DNA of 38,573 bases from Blastocatellia bacterium (GCA_021463145.1 JAJTWZ010000039.1:1-38573); one strand, 5' to 3'. Counted from the stretch's first letter, positions 25,804-37,020 are shown. Numbers and translations are program-made. The notes: generated by a model from the letters alone, not told the origin.

Positions 25804-27321
25804 TCATTCCGTAACGCCGGCCGCCTCACCTGCAACCGATTCCCGCGCGACGCTCGCCCGATCCACGTGGTCATAGGATTCCACATCGAATCGGCGCAGG
25901 CGCATTCTGAACTCCCAGGTCGGACCCGGCCAGAGCGTCGGGTTGCAGCCACGTTCGTCGAGATACCACGACCTGCAACCACCGGAATTCCACACAGACC
26001 TCTTCAGTCGTGCCTGAATCGCGCTGTTGAACTCCGCCTGGGCGCCCGGCTTCGGCTCGACGGCAGAGTAGCCCCGTTCGTTCATCGTCCGGATCGCACC
26101 GAGCACGTAGGCGAACTGCGCCTCCATCATGAACACCATCGACGAGTGCCCCAGTCCCGTGTTCGGTCCGACTATGAGAAACAGGTTCGGAAAGCCCGCC
26201 ACCGTCGTCCCGGCGTAGGCTTCCATGCCGTGTTGACGCCACTGCTCGCCAAGACTCGCGCCCGATCGTCCCACGATACGGTCGAATCCGGGATGCGCCG
26301 TCACGTTGAAGCCCGTGCCGAAGATGATCGTGTCAGCGTCGACTTCCTCGCCGGTCGCCGCGACGACCGAGCGCGGCCGGACCTCGCTAACTCCGGAATC
26401 CACTATCCGGACGTTCGGCTGCTGAATTGCCGGATACCACTCGTCCGAGAGCAGAATTCTCTTGCAACCGATCTCGTAGCCGGGCGTCAGCCGCGCCCGA
26501 AGCTCAGGATCCTCAACCTGTCGCTGCAGGTGCTTCAGCGCCACGTGCCGCACGTATCTCTGGATGGGGGCGCGCCGCGTGAATCCATAAACCATGGCCT
26601 CTCGGCTCCAGTACTGCCAGAGCCGTACCGCTCGCTGCATCCACGGATACCGTCTGTACCGCGCTTGCAACGACGGGCCGATCGCCGCGTCCATCCGCGG
26701 TACGATCCACGGAGGCGTTCGCTGAAACACGACCAGCCTTTCAACGAGCGGCTGGATCGCCGGCACGAACTGAATTGCCGAAGCGCCCGTACCAACGACG
26801 GCGACTCGCCGTCCTCTCAAATCGAGGTCGTGCCGCCAACCCGCGGAATGAAAGACGTCGCCCTCGAACGACTCCATTCCCTGGATTCCGGCCCAGCTGG
26901 GTTCCGAGAGCGCGCCAACGCCGGCCACGAAGACGTCGGCCGTAAGCGATCCTCCAGTCGTCTCGATTCTCCACAACCGCGCGTCATCGTCCCACAGGGC
27001 CGAAACGACGGCAGTGTCGAATCGAATGAACCGCCGAATCCCGAAACGGTCCGTGCACGCCTCGAGATAGTCGCGAATTTCGTCGCGAAGGCCATAGGAC
27101 CGGCTCCAGTCAGGCTTGGGGGCAAACGAGAACGAATAGAGATGGGATGGAACGTCGCACTGGCACCCCGGGTAGCTGTTATCGCGCCAGACTCCGCCTA
27201 CGCCCGAGGCACGCTCGAGTACGACGAAGTCGCCAATTCCGGCGCGCTCGAGCGTGATGGCCATTCCGATGCCGGCAAATCCAGCGCCGGCGATCACGAT
27301 TCGGTAATGAAACTCGCTCAC
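25804..27321 (-). CDS. Flavin-containing monooxygenase, Baeyer-Villiger type
   Basis: The protein has 505 residues from the GTG at 27321. A GTG at 27417 would add 32 residues that look unrelated to the family. The FAD-binding site GAGFAG is at about residues 12-17. The Baeyer-Villiger fingerprint FEGDVFHSAGW (FxGxxxHxxxW) is at about 152-162, and the NADP-binding GTGASA at about 187-192. SYPGCQCDVPSHLYSFSFAP and DTIIFGTGFNVTAHPG are also typical. Such enzymes insert oxygen beside ketones or oxidise soft nucleophiles, using NADPH and O2. The substrate is not predictable here. It is divergent from the giant secreted protein gene. No ring-opening esterase adjoins it. Confidence 0.9.
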   Translation of the reverse strand: MSEFHYRIVIAGAGFAGIGMAITLERAGIGDFVVLERASGVGGVWRDNSYPGCQCDVPSHLYSFSFAPKPDWSRSYGLRDEIRDYLEACTDRFGIRRFIRFDTAVVSALWDDDARLWRIETTGGSLTADVFVAGVGALSEPSWAGIQGMESFEGDVFHSAGWRHDLDLRGRRVAVVGTGASAIQFVPAIQPLVERLVVFQRTPPWIVPRMDAAIGPSLQARYRRYPWMQRAVRLWQYWSREAMVYGFTRRAPIQRYVRHVALKHLQRQVEDPELRARLTPGYEIGCKRILLSDEWYPAIQQPNVRIVDSGVSEVRPRSVVAATGEEVDADTIIFGTGFNVTAHPGFDRIVGRSGASLGEQWRQHGMEAYAGTTVAGFPNLFLIVGPNTGLGHSSMVFMMEAQFAYVLGAIRTMNERGYSAVEPKPGAQAEFNSAIQARLKRSVWNSGGCRSWYLDERGCNPTLWPGPTWEFRMRLRRFDVESYDHVDRASVARESVAGEAAGVTE

Positions 27322-27440
27322 TTGCCGAAGTCTACGACAGAAGGACCAGACTCGCGCCGGGATTTGCCCACCGCACTCGATGGTGGTATTCGTGTCTGTG
27401 ACTTCTGCTTTCTCCACAGCAAGAAAATCGAGGGCTCCCC

Positions 27441-30400
27441 ATGCCGCTTCGCCGCCTGCTCAGTTCGCTGGCCATTGGCCTCTTTCTGGTTGGTACATCC
27501 CTTGCGGCCGTCTGGACGGCAGGGGGGAACGCCTCTTCACTCACCAGATCGCTCTCGCCGGCCCGAACCGGCGCGGCACCGGCCGTAACCATTGACGGAT
27601 CGGCAGGCGCGAGCCTTTCGCTGGTTGCGATCCCTGCCCTGCCCGAGGCGTTCGCAGATGGTCTCGACTCACCTACTGGGATGCGCCCGGCAGGCGCCTC
27701 ACGCGCCGACTTCGACGAGGACGGCACTCCCGACCTTGCGGCTGCATTCGGTGATGGCTCATCGGGACGACTGGTTATCTGGCGTGGAAACGTCGACTCC
27801 ATTTACCCGAACGCACCGGAAGCACAGGCCCGGCGGCGGGACGGAACGTTCACGAACGCACCGTTTCTCGGCACGCTCTCTACAACGGCCACCATCGCCG
27901 CCCCGCAATTCGTCGCGGCAAGCGACTTCGACGGCGACGGCCACCTTGACGTGGCTCTCGCGAGTGCCGGCGTCTCGACGATCACGCTGCTTTCCGGAAA
28001 TGGCGAAGGCGGCATAAAGACCGTCCGCGATATCGAATTGCCCGGTCGGATCACGGCGTTCGCGAGCGGCGATGGCGGCCAACTCGACGCACACGACGAC
28101 CTGCTCCTCGGACTTGTGGTCGACGGCGCGCCGAAACTCGCCGTGCTGCGCGCGGGCTTTCCGGATTTTGGCGTGTCGCCTGAAACCATCGCAATCCCGG
28201 CGGTGGCCACTTCACTCGCTATCGGCCGGGTTGGCGACGACGGACCGTCGGATGTTGTTGCGGCTTCAGGCTCGACGATATGGATGTTGAACGGACTCAG
28301 TCCTGACAGCTCCGACAAGCGGTCGTTCGACGATCGTGCCGTATCGGCCTCGCTTCCGTTCGAAGTCATCGACGTCGTGATTGGAAACTTCGCCGGTTCC
28401 AGGCGCCGCGACATCGCGCTGGCGGATGGCGATGGCCGGATTCACGTGCTGGCTCAGCTGGGGGTGCGCGACTACGACGCTCCAGCCTCGTCGTTTCCGC
28501 CCCTTCGCTCGCTGGATGCCCAGTCGGACTGGCGTCTCGTGAAGAACGTCTTCGAACCGCTTTCTCCTGTGTTCGGGCGACGGCCGCTCGTTGGCACAAG
28601 GATGTCGGATGGAGATTACGACGACCTGATCGTCTTCGAGGGCGCCGCTACGATCTCGGTCGTCGTCAACGCCGCCGACGAGACGGCACAGAAGCGTGGG
28701 CCTGCTTTCGACGCGCGGATCGAGCGGATCTCGACGCTTGACGAGTCGACTGACGTCCTCCCGATGCGCCTCAATGGCGACGCGCTGGCGGACCTCGTGC
28801 TGGTAGGGTCCGGTCAGCTTTCGGCCATCGTGTCGTCACCAAGAGCCACGTTCACCGTTACGAACGTGGGCGACGCGGGCCCCGGCTCTCTGCGCCAGGC
28901 GATACTCGACGCCAACGGCGCGGCCGGGTTCGATACCATCGTCTTCTCCATCCCAGGCGGCGGCCCCCACGTCATCGCTCCTGTAACCAGTCTGCCGAAC
29001 ATCACGGAAGCGTGCTCGATCGACGGCACCACCCAGCCCGGATTCGGAGGGATGCCGGTGGTCCGGGTCCACGGCGGCTCCATCATGGGTACTGCCAATG
29101 GGCTGACGGTCGTCGGCGGCGGAACTGCGATCAGGGGGCTGTCGATCACGGGATTTCCGGGTACGGTGCTTGTCGGAAGCGGAATCTTTTTTCCGTCTGG
29201 ATCCGGCGACGCAAACATCATAGAGGGAAATTTCGTCGGCCTCTCCACGGACGGCCTGACTTCGATCGGCAACGGCAGCGATGGAATCCGGGGCGAAGCC
29301 GGGTCCGACAACCACACGATCGGCGGAACGGTCGCGGCGGCGCGGAACTTCTCCGTCGGCAACCAGGACGGTGTGCAGCTCAGCAACACCGTCGGCGCGA
29401 TGGTGATCGGCAACTGGCTGGGACTGGACGTGACCGGCGCGGGTGGCCCAGGGTGCCTGTTCTCGGGATGCCGGCTGATCAACACGCTCGGCTGTACCGT
29501 CGGCGGGAACACGGCTGGCAGCGGCAACGTGATGTCCGCGAACGGCCAGAACGGGCTCGCATTGCAGACCGGCGCGACCAGCAACACCGTCGCCGGGAAC
29601 TTCGTCGGCGTGGACTCCACCGGCCTGAGCCCAGCGCCGAATACCCTCTTCGGAATCGATGTCGTCAGCGCAAGCGCCACTACGATCGGCGGGCCGACGG
29701 CAAACGACCGAAATGTCGTGACGGCAAACCTCGGCGGCGGTATCAACCTGCCCGTGAATTCGCAGTCCGTTCAGAACAACTACATCGGTCTCGACGCGAA
29801 CGGCACCGTTTCGTTCGGCAACGGCGCCAACGGCATCGTCGTCGGCGGGCCCAACACGGGCATCGACGGTAACGATATCGTCGGTCACTCGACAGCTGGC
29901 GTGGTTGTTAACGGGCTGACCTGCACTATCACGTCGAACAACATTTTCGGAAACACTACCTGTGTGGTCGCGTCCTCGGGCGGTGCGCTTATCGCCACCA
30001 ATTTTTTCGGACAGAGTCCCGCCGGCGTTGCGATCTCAGCGAATGTCGCTTGTATCGACAACATCTTCGTCCAGGTCACGCAACCGATACTCGTGACGGG
30101 CGCGGCCTCGTCGGACCTCAGGCTCAACCGTTTCGTCGCTTGCGGCGCCCCCGCGATCGATTTGAATTCCGACGGACCCACCGCCAACGACGTCAACGAC
30201 GTTGATTCCGGGCCGAACGGACTGCAGAACTTTCCGGTCATAGCGTCCGCCACGTCTGTTCCCGGAGGAACGACGATATCGGGCACCCTGAACTCGCTCG
30301 CGAGCACGAACTTCGATCTGGTTTTCTATTCGAATCCAGCGTGCAATCCCGGCGAAGCCCAAACGGTGCTCGGGACGCAGATGGTGACAACCGACGGCTC

Positions 30401-33400
30401 GGGAAACGCGCCGTTCACGTTCAATGCTCCCGTTGTGCCTGTCGGATCGACAATCGTCGCGACGGCCACGAACATATCGATACCTGCCCCGGCAACCTCC
30501 GAGCTGTCGGCGTGCGCGACGGTAGTGGAGATCGCGGACGTCTCGTCGTCGATCGTCGATGCGCCGGATCCAGTTCTTGCCGGGAATGGCCTCACGTACA
30601 CGATCACGATTTCAAACGCCGGTCCAAGTGCGGCTACGGGGCTCTCTTTCACCCAGGTCATGCCGGCCGCGACGGCTTTCGTGTCGATAGCGCCTTCGGG
30701 TGGCTGGTCCTGCTCGACGCCTCCGCCGGGCGGCAATGGACCGATCACCTGCACGGCTCCCGCGATGGCCCCTTCGACATCGGCAATCTTCACCGTGAAC
30801 CTGGACGTATCGCCATCTGCTGGCGGATCCACGCTTGGCAGTTCCGTGAACGTCACGGCGGCGACGCCCGATCCCACGCCAGGTAACGACTCCGCCGGTG
30901 CTACGACGACTGTCAACTCCGAAGCGGATCTGTCCGTTTCGCTCGTCGATACGCCTGATCCGGTACTCGCGGGCACACAGCTGACGCTCGCCGCAACTGT
31001 CACGAACGCCGGACCAAGTGACGCGCTGTCGGGCAGTTTCTCACTACCGGTACCCTCGGGCACGACCTTCGCCGCCTTCGTTCCACCGATGGGTTGGAGT
31101 TGCACGACGCCGCCGTTCGGCGGGTCCGGAGTGGTGACGTGCACGAGTCCGTCGATCGGAGCCGGAGCCGTTCCGGTCTTCACGCTGACAGTGGATGTGC
31201 CTTCGAGCGCAGTAGACGGGTCGATGATCTCGTCGACCGCTTCGGTGTCGTCGGCGACTTTCGATCCCAACAATGGCAACGATTCAGCAGGTGCGACGAC
31301 GACGGTCGATGCGGAGGCCGATCTGTCGATTTCGCTCCTCGACTCGCCGGATCCCGTGGTTGCCGGCAACGCGCTGACCTATACGGTCAACGTAACCAAC
31401 AACGGTCCGGCCGACGCGTTATCGGTTTCCGTTTCGCAGGCGACGCCGGCTGGCACTACTTTCCTCGCCGTTACGGCGCCGCCGGCGTGGAGCTGCACGT
31501 CACCTCCGATTGGCGGCAGCGGTCCCGTGACCTGCACGGCGCCGTCACTCGCGGACGGACAGGGCGCGACGTTCTCGTTGACGGTATCGGTTGCTCCTGG
31601 CACTCCCGACGGCTCGAACATCCCGGCGACGGCCAGTGTCTCTAGCGCGGTAACTGACCCGATCGTCGCGAACGACTCGGCCGCTGCGTCGACGATCGTA
31701 GGCACGGCCGCGAACCTGACACTCTCGAGCGTGTCGGAACCCGAAACCGTCAACGCCGGCGAGACGACTACGTTCACGCTTACGGTAAACAATCTCGGAC
31801 CGAGCGATGCGCTCAACGTCGTCGTGTCGACACCCGTTCCCGTTGGCACGTCGTTCGAGTCGGCAACGGCCGATGGCGGGACGTGTACCGCTCCCGAGGT
31901 TGGAGCCACTTCGGGAAGCGTGATCTGCACCTGGCCGGGCGTCACACCGGCTGGGGCCACGCGGACGGCTACGATCACGGTTCGCGCCCTTACGACACTC
32001 GCGGATGGAGCGCTCGTAAGCAACGTGTCGACCGTCTCGTCGTCGACAGTCGATCCGATCGACTCCGACAACCTTGCGTCGAGCAGCGCCACCGTGATCC
32101 ACACGGCCGATCTGTCGTTGACCATCGTCAACGTGCCCGATCCTGTGGGACCCGGATCGACCCTGGTGTCGACGATGACGGTTACGAACAACGGGCCTGT
32201 GGGTGCGACAGGCGTAGTCGTCAATACTTCAACCCCGTCTGGAACGATTTTCAGCTCCATTCAGTTCACTTCCGGCACTGCGACGACGCCGGCAGCAGGC
32301 GAGTCTGGTCCGATTTCCATCACCATTGGCGACATGCCGAACGGGGCTGTCGTGGTGATCACCATCGCGTGCGTGGTCACCGCCGACGACGGTGAGGAGA
32401 TCACTGCGTCGGCGACGATTTCTTCGCTGACGGCCGACCCTGACGGAGAGAACGACGCCGCGTCGGCTTCCGGAGACGTTGCGATCACGGCGCTTCAATC
32501 CGACATTTCGACAACGGTTGCCCTGGAACCCCAGGAAGTCGTGACGGGGTCCGACGCAGTCATCGTGATCGAAGTGGCGAATGCCGGGCCCGATCCCGCA
32601 ACCGATGTCGTCCTGACTCAGACGCTTCCTCCCGGTGCGGTGCTGCGAGATGTGACAACCACGCAGGGCAGCGTCTCGGCGCCGGATCCCGGCGAAGGAG
32701 GAACCGTTCGGGTACGGCTCGGCGCGATGGTCGCTGGTTCGGCCGCGACAGTGCGAATCGCGGTGCAGGTGATCGCGCCGAACGAAAGCTCGCTTCTGAT
32801 CAGCGCGATCACGAGCAGCTCGTCGTCCGATCCGAGCCCGTTCAACAACTCCGGTCTCGAGCAGTTGGACGTTCGCTCGGGCGACCCGGTGCAACTCGCC
32901 TGGCTTCCGCCCGATCCCAATGAACCGGTTCCTTTTCCGCCGCCACGATCGCTGACGGTCTCGCCGTTGCCATCGAACGCCGTGACGGTGCACTCGACGA
33001 GTCGGCCCGATCTGCCCGGTATCGCACGAGGGCCTCGCGCAACTCTCGTCGGTTACAACATCTATCGCTCGAATCAGCCTGGCGCGGGGCCGGTGCCGGC
33101 GAATTTCTTCACTCAGGTGCCGGCCGGAACGACGACGGTGGCCGTGCCAACTTCGCCCGGCGGCTCGTTCTTCGTCGTGACCGGGCAGTACGACTCTGGA
33201 GAGAGCGGCCCGTCGAACGAAGCGAGTGGGAACGTGGATGCGGCGGAGCTCGAGACCGTGAGAGTCCGCAATTCGAAGATCGTCGCGACCGGAGAGGGTT
33301 TCACCGAGGAAGTACAGGTCTTCGTCGACGGCATTCCGTTCGCGCGAGCGGCGCGAGTGAAGAACGAGGCCACCAAGGTCGTTCAGAAGGGCACGCTGGT

Positions 33401-33512
33401 CACTGGACAATCGATCGGACAGTACATTGCGAGCCACGGTGGAGTGGCGATCGTGAGCTTCCGGAACAGTAACGGCGGCATCGCGACGTATCGGGTGGGC
33501 GAAACGCCTTAG
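27441..33512 (+). CDS. Giant secreted repeat protein: FG-GAP-like, beta-helix and six DUF11-type domains
   Basis: The protein has 2023 residues with a signal peptide ([20 protein letters not shown], about residues 6-25). GAGGG precedes the ATG. Residues 80-460 hold FG-GAP/VCBS-like segments ([26 protein letters not shown]). At about 470 the motif [18 protein letters not shown] opens a right-handed parallel beta-helix that runs to about 935 with many Asn/Gly turns. Six DUF11-type domains follow from about 1028, about 131 residues apart, each with a [DE]P[DE]xVxAGxxxT start and NxGPSxA core. A fibronectin-like region ([15 protein letters not shown]) and an IPT-like tail ([20 protein letters not shown]) end the protein. 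It has no catalytic domain or sorting anchor that I recognise. It is a likely surface or extracellular stalk or adhesin. Confidence 0.88.
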   Translation: MPLRRLLSSLAIGLFLVGTSLAAVWTAGGNASSLTRSLSPARTGAAPAVTIDGSAGASLSLVAIPALPEAFADGLDSPTGMRPAGASRADFDEDGTPDLAAAFGDGSSGRLVIWRGNVDSIYPNAPEAQARRRDGTFTNAPFLGTLSTTATIAAPQFVAASDFDGDGHLDVALASAGVSTITLLSGNGEGGIKTVRDIELPGRITAFASGDGGQLDAHDDLLLGLVVDGAPKLAVLRAGFPDFGVSPETIAIPAVATSLAIGRVGDDGPSDVVAASGSTIWMLNGLSPDSSDKRSFDDRAVSASLPFEVIDVVIGNFAGSRRRDIALADGDGRIHVLAQLGVRDYDAPASSFPPLRSLDAQSDWRLVKNVFEPLSPVFGRRPLVGTRMSDGDYDDLIVFEGAATISVVVNAADETAQKRGPAFDARIERISTLDESTDVLPMRLNGDALADLVLVGSGQLSAIVSSPRATFTVTNVGDAGPGSLRQAILDANGAAGFDTIVFSIPGGGPHVIAPVTSLPNITEACSIDGTTQPGFGGMPVVRVHGGSIMGTANGLTVVGGGTAIRGLSITGFPGTVLVGSGIFFPSGSGDANIIEGNFVGLSTDGLTSIGNGSDGIRGEAGSDNHTIGGTVAAARNFSVGNQDGVQLSNTVGAMVIGNWLGLDVTGAGGPGCLFSGCRLINTLGCTVGGNTAGSGNVMSANGQNGLALQTGATSNTVAGNFVGVDSTGLSPAPNTLFGIDVVSASATTIGGPTANDRNVVTANLGGGINLPVNSQSVQNNYIGLDANGTVSFGNGANGIVVGGPNTGIDGNDIVGHSTAGVVVNGLTCTITSNNIFGNTTCVVASSGGALIATNFFGQSPAGVAISANVACIDNIFVQVTQPILVTGAASSDLRLNRFVACGAPAIDLNSDGPTANDVNDVDSGPNGLQNFPVIASATSVPGGTTISGTLNSLASTNFDLVFYSNPACNPGEAQTVLGTQMVTTDGSGNAPFTFNAPVVPVGSTIVATATNISIPAPATSELSACATVVEIADVSSSIVDAPDPVLAGNGLTYTITISNAGPSAATGLSFTQVMPAATAFVSIAPSGGWSCSTPPPGGNGPITCTAPAMAPSTSAIFTVNLDVSPSAGGSTLGSSVNVTAATPDPTPGNDSAGATTTVNSEADLSVSLVDTPDPVLAGTQLTLAATVTNAGPSDALSGSFSLPVPSGTTFAAFVPPMGWSCTTPPFGGSGVVTCTSPSIGAGAVPVFTLTVDVPSSAVDGSMISSTASVSSATFDPNNGNDSAGATTTVDAEADLSISLLDSPDPVVAGNALTYTVNVTNNGPADALSVSVSQATPAGTTFLAVTAPPAWSCTSPPIGGSGPVTCTAPSLADGQGATFSLTVSVAPGTPDGSNIPATASVSSAVTDPIVANDSAAASTIVGTAANLTLSSVSEPETVNAGETTTFTLTVNNLGPSDALNVVVSTPVPVGTSFESATADGGTCTAPEVGATSGSVICTWPGVTPAGATRTATITVRALTTLADGALVSNVSTVSSSTVDPIDSDNLASSSATVIHTADLSLTIVNVPDPVGPGSTLVSTMTVTNNGPVGATGVVVNTSTPSGTIFSSIQFTSGTATTPAAGESGPISITIGDMPNGAVVVITIACVVTADDGEEITASATISSLTADPDGENDAASASGDVAITALQSDISTTVALEPQEVVTGSDAVIVIEVANAGPDPATDVVLTQTLPPGAVLRDVTTTQGSVSAPDPGEGGTVRVRLGAMVAGSAATVRIAVQVIAPNESSLLISAITSSSSSDPSPFNNSGLEQLDVRSGDPVQLAWLPPDPNEPVPFPPPRSLTVSPLPSNAVTVHSTSRPDLPGIARGPRATLVGYNIYRSNQPGAGPVPANFFTQVPAGTTTVAVPTSPGGSFFVVTGQYDSGESGPSNEASGNVDAAELETVRVRNSKIVATGEGFTEEVQVFVDGIPFARAARVKNEATKVVQKGTLVTGQSIGQYIASHGGVAIVSFRNSNGGIATYRVGETP
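30525..32870 (+). repeat. Six tandem DUF11-type domain repeats (~393 bp period)
   Basis: Repeats begin near 30525, 30922, 31312, 31708, 32101 and 32495. The regular spacing of about 390-397 bp and the recurring motifs (ADLSxSLxDxPDPVxAG, NxGPSDAL, TCTAPS, TVDxEADLS) show serial duplication. Units two and three are the most alike. Confidence 0.85.
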
Positions 33513-33677
33513 GGCGTATCGGTGACGTCGATCGACTTCGTTCGATTCCGGGCCGGTCCGCGCCGGCTCAGGCTATTCGTCGCCGGGCGCGGTCTCGACC
33601 CGTGATCTCCGTAGCTTTCCTCGAAGATTGCCCGAGCAGTTGACCGTCGCCTTCTGACCTCGATTGAAATTCGATCC

Positions 33678-33916
33678 GGCTAACCGGCGCCGCGCCTCGG
33701 AACGCCTGCGCTGTTTGGGGCTTCGGCACGCCGCAGCAGAAGTCCCGGGTTGCCAGGGAGGAGGACGCCGAGTGACGGTTACATCGAATTGCCTCCCGCC
33801 AATGCCGTTCCGCCGGGTAACTGCCGAATGGCGTGAACCGGCCGGCGCCAGCGACATCCGAAAGCAATTGCGCACGCGCCAGGCACAGTACGCTCCGGTT
33901 GATGCGCTAATTGGGC
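33678..33916 (-). repeat. attC-like repeat F at the end of the DinB-like gene (leftmost)
   Basis: Its right boundary is GATGCGCTA-ATTGGGC (33901-33916). The TAG stop of the DinB-like gene lies inside it, as the 'CTA' of GCGCTA. ATTGGGC differs from the integron core GTTRRRY at one base. GGCTAAC at 33678-33684 is a candidate opposite box, also with one mismatch, but the left boundary is uncertain. The interior matches copies A and B only near the right end. No gene is seen in 33513-33900. Confidence 0.4.
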
Positions 33917-34458
33917 GGCGTCCCGATAGTGGCGGCCCGCATATACCGTTCCCGGATGATCCGCAGGTGGCACAGTTCGTGCCCAGCGATGTGATAGGCA
34001 CTCGCCCGCACGCTCATAATGTTCCCGCTCGCCATACCTGCCCGCGTGAGTACATCCTCCTCGAGCCCTTCAAAGAGCGACACCGTCGCGGCCCGCACCG
34101 ACCCCAGCTCGGAAAGCAGTTCGTCGAGTCCCCGCCTGTTGGCTCCCGTCTCCCGGGTATAGGCATCCTGGTCGAACCCAGGCAAATCCGTCGTGTCGCC
34201 GCGAGCGAAGCGCAAGGCCCGATACGCATAGATCCGCTCGTCGTCAGTCAGGTGTTGCACGATCTCCTTGATCGTCCACTTGCCGGAGGCGTAGCGGTAC
34301 AGCAGCAGGTCCTCAGGAAGCGTCCGCAACATTGCAGACGTGGCGTCGAGGTTCGTTCGAAGGTGTTCAAGTATGCGTCCGTCGTTCGGCACAAGGTCGA
34401 TGTACCGGCTCACATACTCTACGTGCTCGTTCGCGGTTGGTTTGTCGATCTGTCGCAT
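33907..34458 (-). CDS. DinB-family protein
   Basis: The protein has 183 residues. It shows the DinB/YfiT four-helix-bundle pattern: YRYASGKWTIKEIVQHLTDDER carries the first metal-ligand His in a KWTIKEIVQH motif, and HIAGHELCHLRIIRERY carries the other His residues. Family members are metal-binding proteins, often thiol-dependent S-transferases or detoxification proteins. The individual role cannot be assigned. The ATG at 34458 has a poor ribosome-binding site. The TAG stop lies inside the right end of repeat F. It is the last gene, in reading direction, of the same-strand series bounded by related repeats. DinB-like genes are frequent integron cassette cargo, to my recollection. Confidence 0.87.
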   Translation of the reverse strand: MRQIDKPTANEHVEYVSRYIDLVPNDGRILEHLRTNLDATSAMLRTLPEDLLLYRYASGKWTIKEIVQHLTDDERIYAYRALRFARGDTTDLPGFDQDAYTRETGANRRGLDELLSELGSVRAATVSLFEGLEEDVLTRAGMASGNIMSVRASAYHIAGHELCHLRIIRERYMRAATIGTPPN

Positions 34459-34499
34459 CGGGCTCGTTCTTCGTCATTGCTCCCGGCGTAAGCCACTCG

Positions 34500-34615
34500 G
34501 CGCCATGCATCGGCGGGCGCACGCGACGGCGTCGACGGGAAAAGTACCGAAGCTTGGCGCCAGTTCGAGCGAGTAGCCCGAGGCCGAGCTTTCCGGCGAT
34601 CCGGCACGGCCGTAA
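34500..34615 (-). repeat. attC-like repeat E (partial) upstream of the DinB-like gene
   Basis: It contains GCATCGGCGGGCGCACGCG followed by ACGGCGTC (34507-34533), nearly identical to the same part of copy D and close to copy A. The other half of the repeat, with the GATTCCGAGTTTCAG core and the GATGCGCTA boundary, is missing or too diverged to see. It lies in the gap between the DUF2130 and DinB-like genes. Confidence 0.45.
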
Positions 34616-35938
34616 TCATTTCCCGCCTGCAGGGTTGTCACCCTTGAGCTCGGCGAACTTGGCCGCCATCGTCTGGTTACCGCGCGTAAGTCGTTTGACG
34701 CTGAGGTCGTCAGCCTTGTCGTTTGCAAGCCGCAGGTTGTTCGCCGATTTATGGAGCGCTTCCTTCGTCTTTTCCAGATCCTTGATCGCTTCGTCAATTC
34801 GCTTGATCGCCTCGTCGAAACCCTCGGAAGCAAGGCGCCAGTTCCGGCCGAACGCGGACTTGAAGTCGTCGAGTTGCTTCTCGAAGTTCGTAATGTCGAT
34901 ATTCTGTGCCTTCACGAGTGCAAGTTCCGACTTGTACTTGAGCGAGCTCATCGCCGCATTCCGCAGTAGCGTGATGATCTGAATAAAGAACTGCGGCCGG
35001 ACAACGAACATCTTCGAATGGCGATGAGACACGTCGACGATCCCCGTATTGTAGAGCTCGCTGTCAGGCTCCAGGAGCGAGACCAGCACCGCGTACTCGC
35101 ATTTCTTCTCGGTTCGGTCCTTATCGAGCGCCTTCAGGAAGTCCGCGTTCTTGTTCTTCGTAGCGGTGCTGTCGTTCTCGTTCTTCATTTCGAACATGAT
35201 CGAGATGATCTCCGTTCCCGTCTCATCGACTTCACGAAAGATGTAGTCGCCCTTGCTGCCGGATCGCGCGTCATTGTCCTTCTCGAAATATGCTTTCGGA
35301 AATGCCGTCGCTCGAATTCGATTGAACTCGGTCTCGCAGTGCTGTTCCAGGGTCTCCCCAACCATCTTTGTCGACAGGCGAGCCTTCAAATCGCGGAGAC
35401 GTTCGATCATGTCGTCCCGATCCTTGATTTGTGTCTTGTACTTATCCTTGAGCGCTTTCTCGGAGAGCTGCTTCTCCAGCTCAGCTCGTTCGAGGCCGCT
35501 TTGCAACTCGGCGCACTGCTTCTCGACCGCACCGACGGCCTCGTTTATCGCTAGTTTCCGGGCAACCTCGCCCGCATCGAGCTTGGCCTTCAGGTCGCGG
35601 ATTTCCGCATCCTTCGCGTTTGCGAGCGCGTCACGTTCCTTCTCGACGGCCGTCGTGGCCTCGGTCACGGCCAGCTTACGCGCAACCTCACCCGCATCGA
35701 GCTTGGCCTTCAATGCCAGAATCTCGGCATCCTTGGCTGCGGCAGCTATCTGAGATTCGCTGGCTGCCCTGGTTGTGGCGAGTTCGACCGCGCTTTGCTT
35801 CTCCTGCTCGGCCAACGCAAGCCGCTCGTGCAATTGCCGCTCGAACTCACGATCGCGAACCTGCTTCAGGATGTCCGCGTACCCGGCCTCGTCGATCTTG
35901 AATGCCTTCTTGCAGTGCGGGCAGATGACTTCGTACAT
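34616..35938 (-). CDS. DUF2130 protein: coiled coil with a PD-(D/E)XK nuclease-like domain
   Basis: The protein has 440 residues from the ATG at 35938, with GGAGG 9 bases upstream. The N-terminal [13 protein letters not shown] is a short CxxC ribbon. Residues 25-180 are a charged coiled coil containing a 40-residue tandem repeat ([19 protein letters not shown] twice). The DUF2130 domain follows, with SKGDYIF, then [10 protein letters not shown], consistent with the Asp...Glu-x-Lys arrangement of the PD-(D/E)XK nuclease fold, then ILVSL-like and [10 protein letters not shown] helices and a second coiled coil at the end. A DNA-cleaving or DNA-binding role is inferred from the fold and is not established. 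In this series of repeat-bounded genes it is the longest cargo. Confidence 0.85.
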   Translation of the reverse strand: MYEVICPHCKKAFKIDEAGYADILKQVRDREFERQLHERLALAEQEKQSAVELATTRAASESQIAAAAKDAEILALKAKLDAGEVARKLAVTEATTAVEKERDALANAKDAEIRDLKAKLDAGEVARKLAINEAVGAVEKQCAELQSGLERAELEKQLSEKALKDKYKTQIKDRDDMIERLRDLKARLSTKMVGETLEQHCETEFNRIRATAFPKAYFEKDNDARSGSKGDYIFREVDETGTEIISIMFEMKNENDSTATKNKNADFLKALDKDRTEKKCEYAVLVSLLEPDSELYNTGIVDVSHRHSKMFVVRPQFFIQIITLLRNAAMSSLKYKSELALVKAQNIDITNFEKQLDDFKSAFGRNWRLASEGFDEAIKRIDEAIKDLEKTKEALHKSANNLRLANDKADDLSVKRLTRGNQTMAAKFAELKGDNPAGGK

Positions 35939-35970
35939 GACAGATAACCTCCAGGACGTCGGGCGATCGT

Positions 35971-36152
35971 CGACAAGCATCGGCGGGCTCGCGCGACGGC
36001 GTCAAGGGGGTACCCGCGCAGCCATCCGCGCGCTCTGTAGAGAGGCTCAACCGTGAGTAGCGTGATCCAGGTTCGGTGGATTCCGAGTTTCGGCCCGCCC
36101 TGTCGGTGCGAAGAGTTGAGGTGATCTTCGCTGTAGGTCCTGGTTGTACGGC
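35971..36152 (-). repeat. attC-like repeat D upstream of the DUF2130 gene
   Basis: The left part has GCATCGGCGGGCTCGCGCG then ACGGCGTCAAGGG (35977-36005), matching E and A. The right part has GATTCCGAGTTTCGG at 36079-36093, matching B and C. Its right end holds GTTGTAC (36143-36149), one base off GTTRRRY. About 100 bp of unassigned sequence (36153-36257) separates it from the end of the lipoprotein gene. Confidence 0.5.
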
Positions 36153-36257
36153 GCGTGTGGACGGCGTAGCCGGGAAGCCGCACTCGATTTCCACGATTTG
36201 AATCGAGACCGTCGTGGCCGGCGCCCGGGTCGAGGGTGCCGTGGGCGACGTCTGTTC

Positions 36258-36905
36258 CTACCGGTTGCCAGGCTGCCAGCCGGTTGGATGCCATGAGCAC
36301 GGTGAGAACTTCAGATCGAGCGGAACCTCACCTCGCAGGAGGCGCGGGTCTTTGGTGCTGTCCGGCAAATTTTCTGGCCAACCGTGGATGCTCATCGAAG
36401 GTATGCCGAGAAACGAGACGGCTACGTAGCGCCGTCCCGCGTGAAGTCTCACCAGGAACTCCCGGTCAGCCCCGTGGGATCTGTCCGAGGTGGATAGCCA
36501 ATTGTAGTTCTTCAGGAACTCGTCTCGTGCGGCCTTGGGTGCCTGTTGGCCTCCGCTGTCTTGCCTGAGCATGTAATCGAAGCTCGCGCCCGCAGGAATC
36601 CAAGAATCTCCGGAGCGCGTGTACGTCACGGATGCCTGAGCGGCAGATGCGTGCAACACTTCAACTGCGTCCGAGTTACCGACGAAAACCGTCGGGAATC
36701 CGTGTTCCATGGCAGACACTGCGATATAGAGATCGTTCCCGATACGGCGCAGGCGGATATTGCCGCCTCCCTGGAGCGCGTGGACTTCGGCGGATTTCCA
36801 CTCGCCTGCTTCGAGTATTCCGTCGATTCTGGGTGCCTGGTCGAAGTCGGCTGCCGCACAGCCGGCGACGGCGAACAGGATGCTTATTGTCCGGAATATT
36901 TTCAT
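36258..36905 (-). CDS. Putative lipoprotein with a CBM9/DOMON-like domain
   Basis: The protein has about 215 residues from the ATG at 36905. Starts at 36908 and 36926 are possible, and none has a strong ribosome-binding site. The signal ISILFAVAGC ends in a good lipobox (VAGC). The body begins APRIDGILEAGEWKSAEVHAL and continues GNIRLRRIGNDLYIAVSAM, the 'IDG-x-GEW' opening of CBM9-like/DOMON-like beta-sandwich domains. The end (WPENLPDSTKDPRLLRGEVPLDLKF) looks like a natural C-terminus. CBM9-like domains bind sugars or heme, but the ligand here is unknown. It is one gene in the repeat-bounded minus-strand series, with a repeat on each side. Confidence 0.65.
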   Translation of the reverse strand: MKIFRTISILFAVAGCAAADFDQAPRIDGILEAGEWKSAEVHALQGGGNIRLRRIGNDLYIAVSAMEHGFPTVFVGNSDAVEVLHASAAQASVTYTRSGDSWIPAGASFDYMLRQDSGGQQAPKAARDEFLKNYNWLSTSDRSHGADREFLVRLHAGRRYVAVSFLGIPSMSIHGWPENLPDSTKDPRLLRGEVPLDLKFSPCSWHPTGWQPGNR

Positions 36906-37020
36906 CATCAACTTTACGGCAGGCATAACCGGGCGCGCTCGCGAGACCCGAGAGTGACCGGAGAACCCGGTGGGAGCATTGGACCAACGCGCCAGGTGCC
37001 TTGCGCTTGCGCCGACATAC

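Noticed and set aside
25867-27588. Long plus-strand frame (573 codons) over the monooxygenase gene
   Set aside because: The reverse-strand protein has FAD, NADP and Baeyer-Villiger motifs, while this frame gives an Arg/Pro-rich sequence without motifs.
33573-34001. Reverse-strand frame of 142 codons between the giant protein and the DinB-like gene
   Set aside because: It overlaps the DinB-like gene in another frame, is Arg/Ser-rich, and spans the repeat. It is more likely non-coding.
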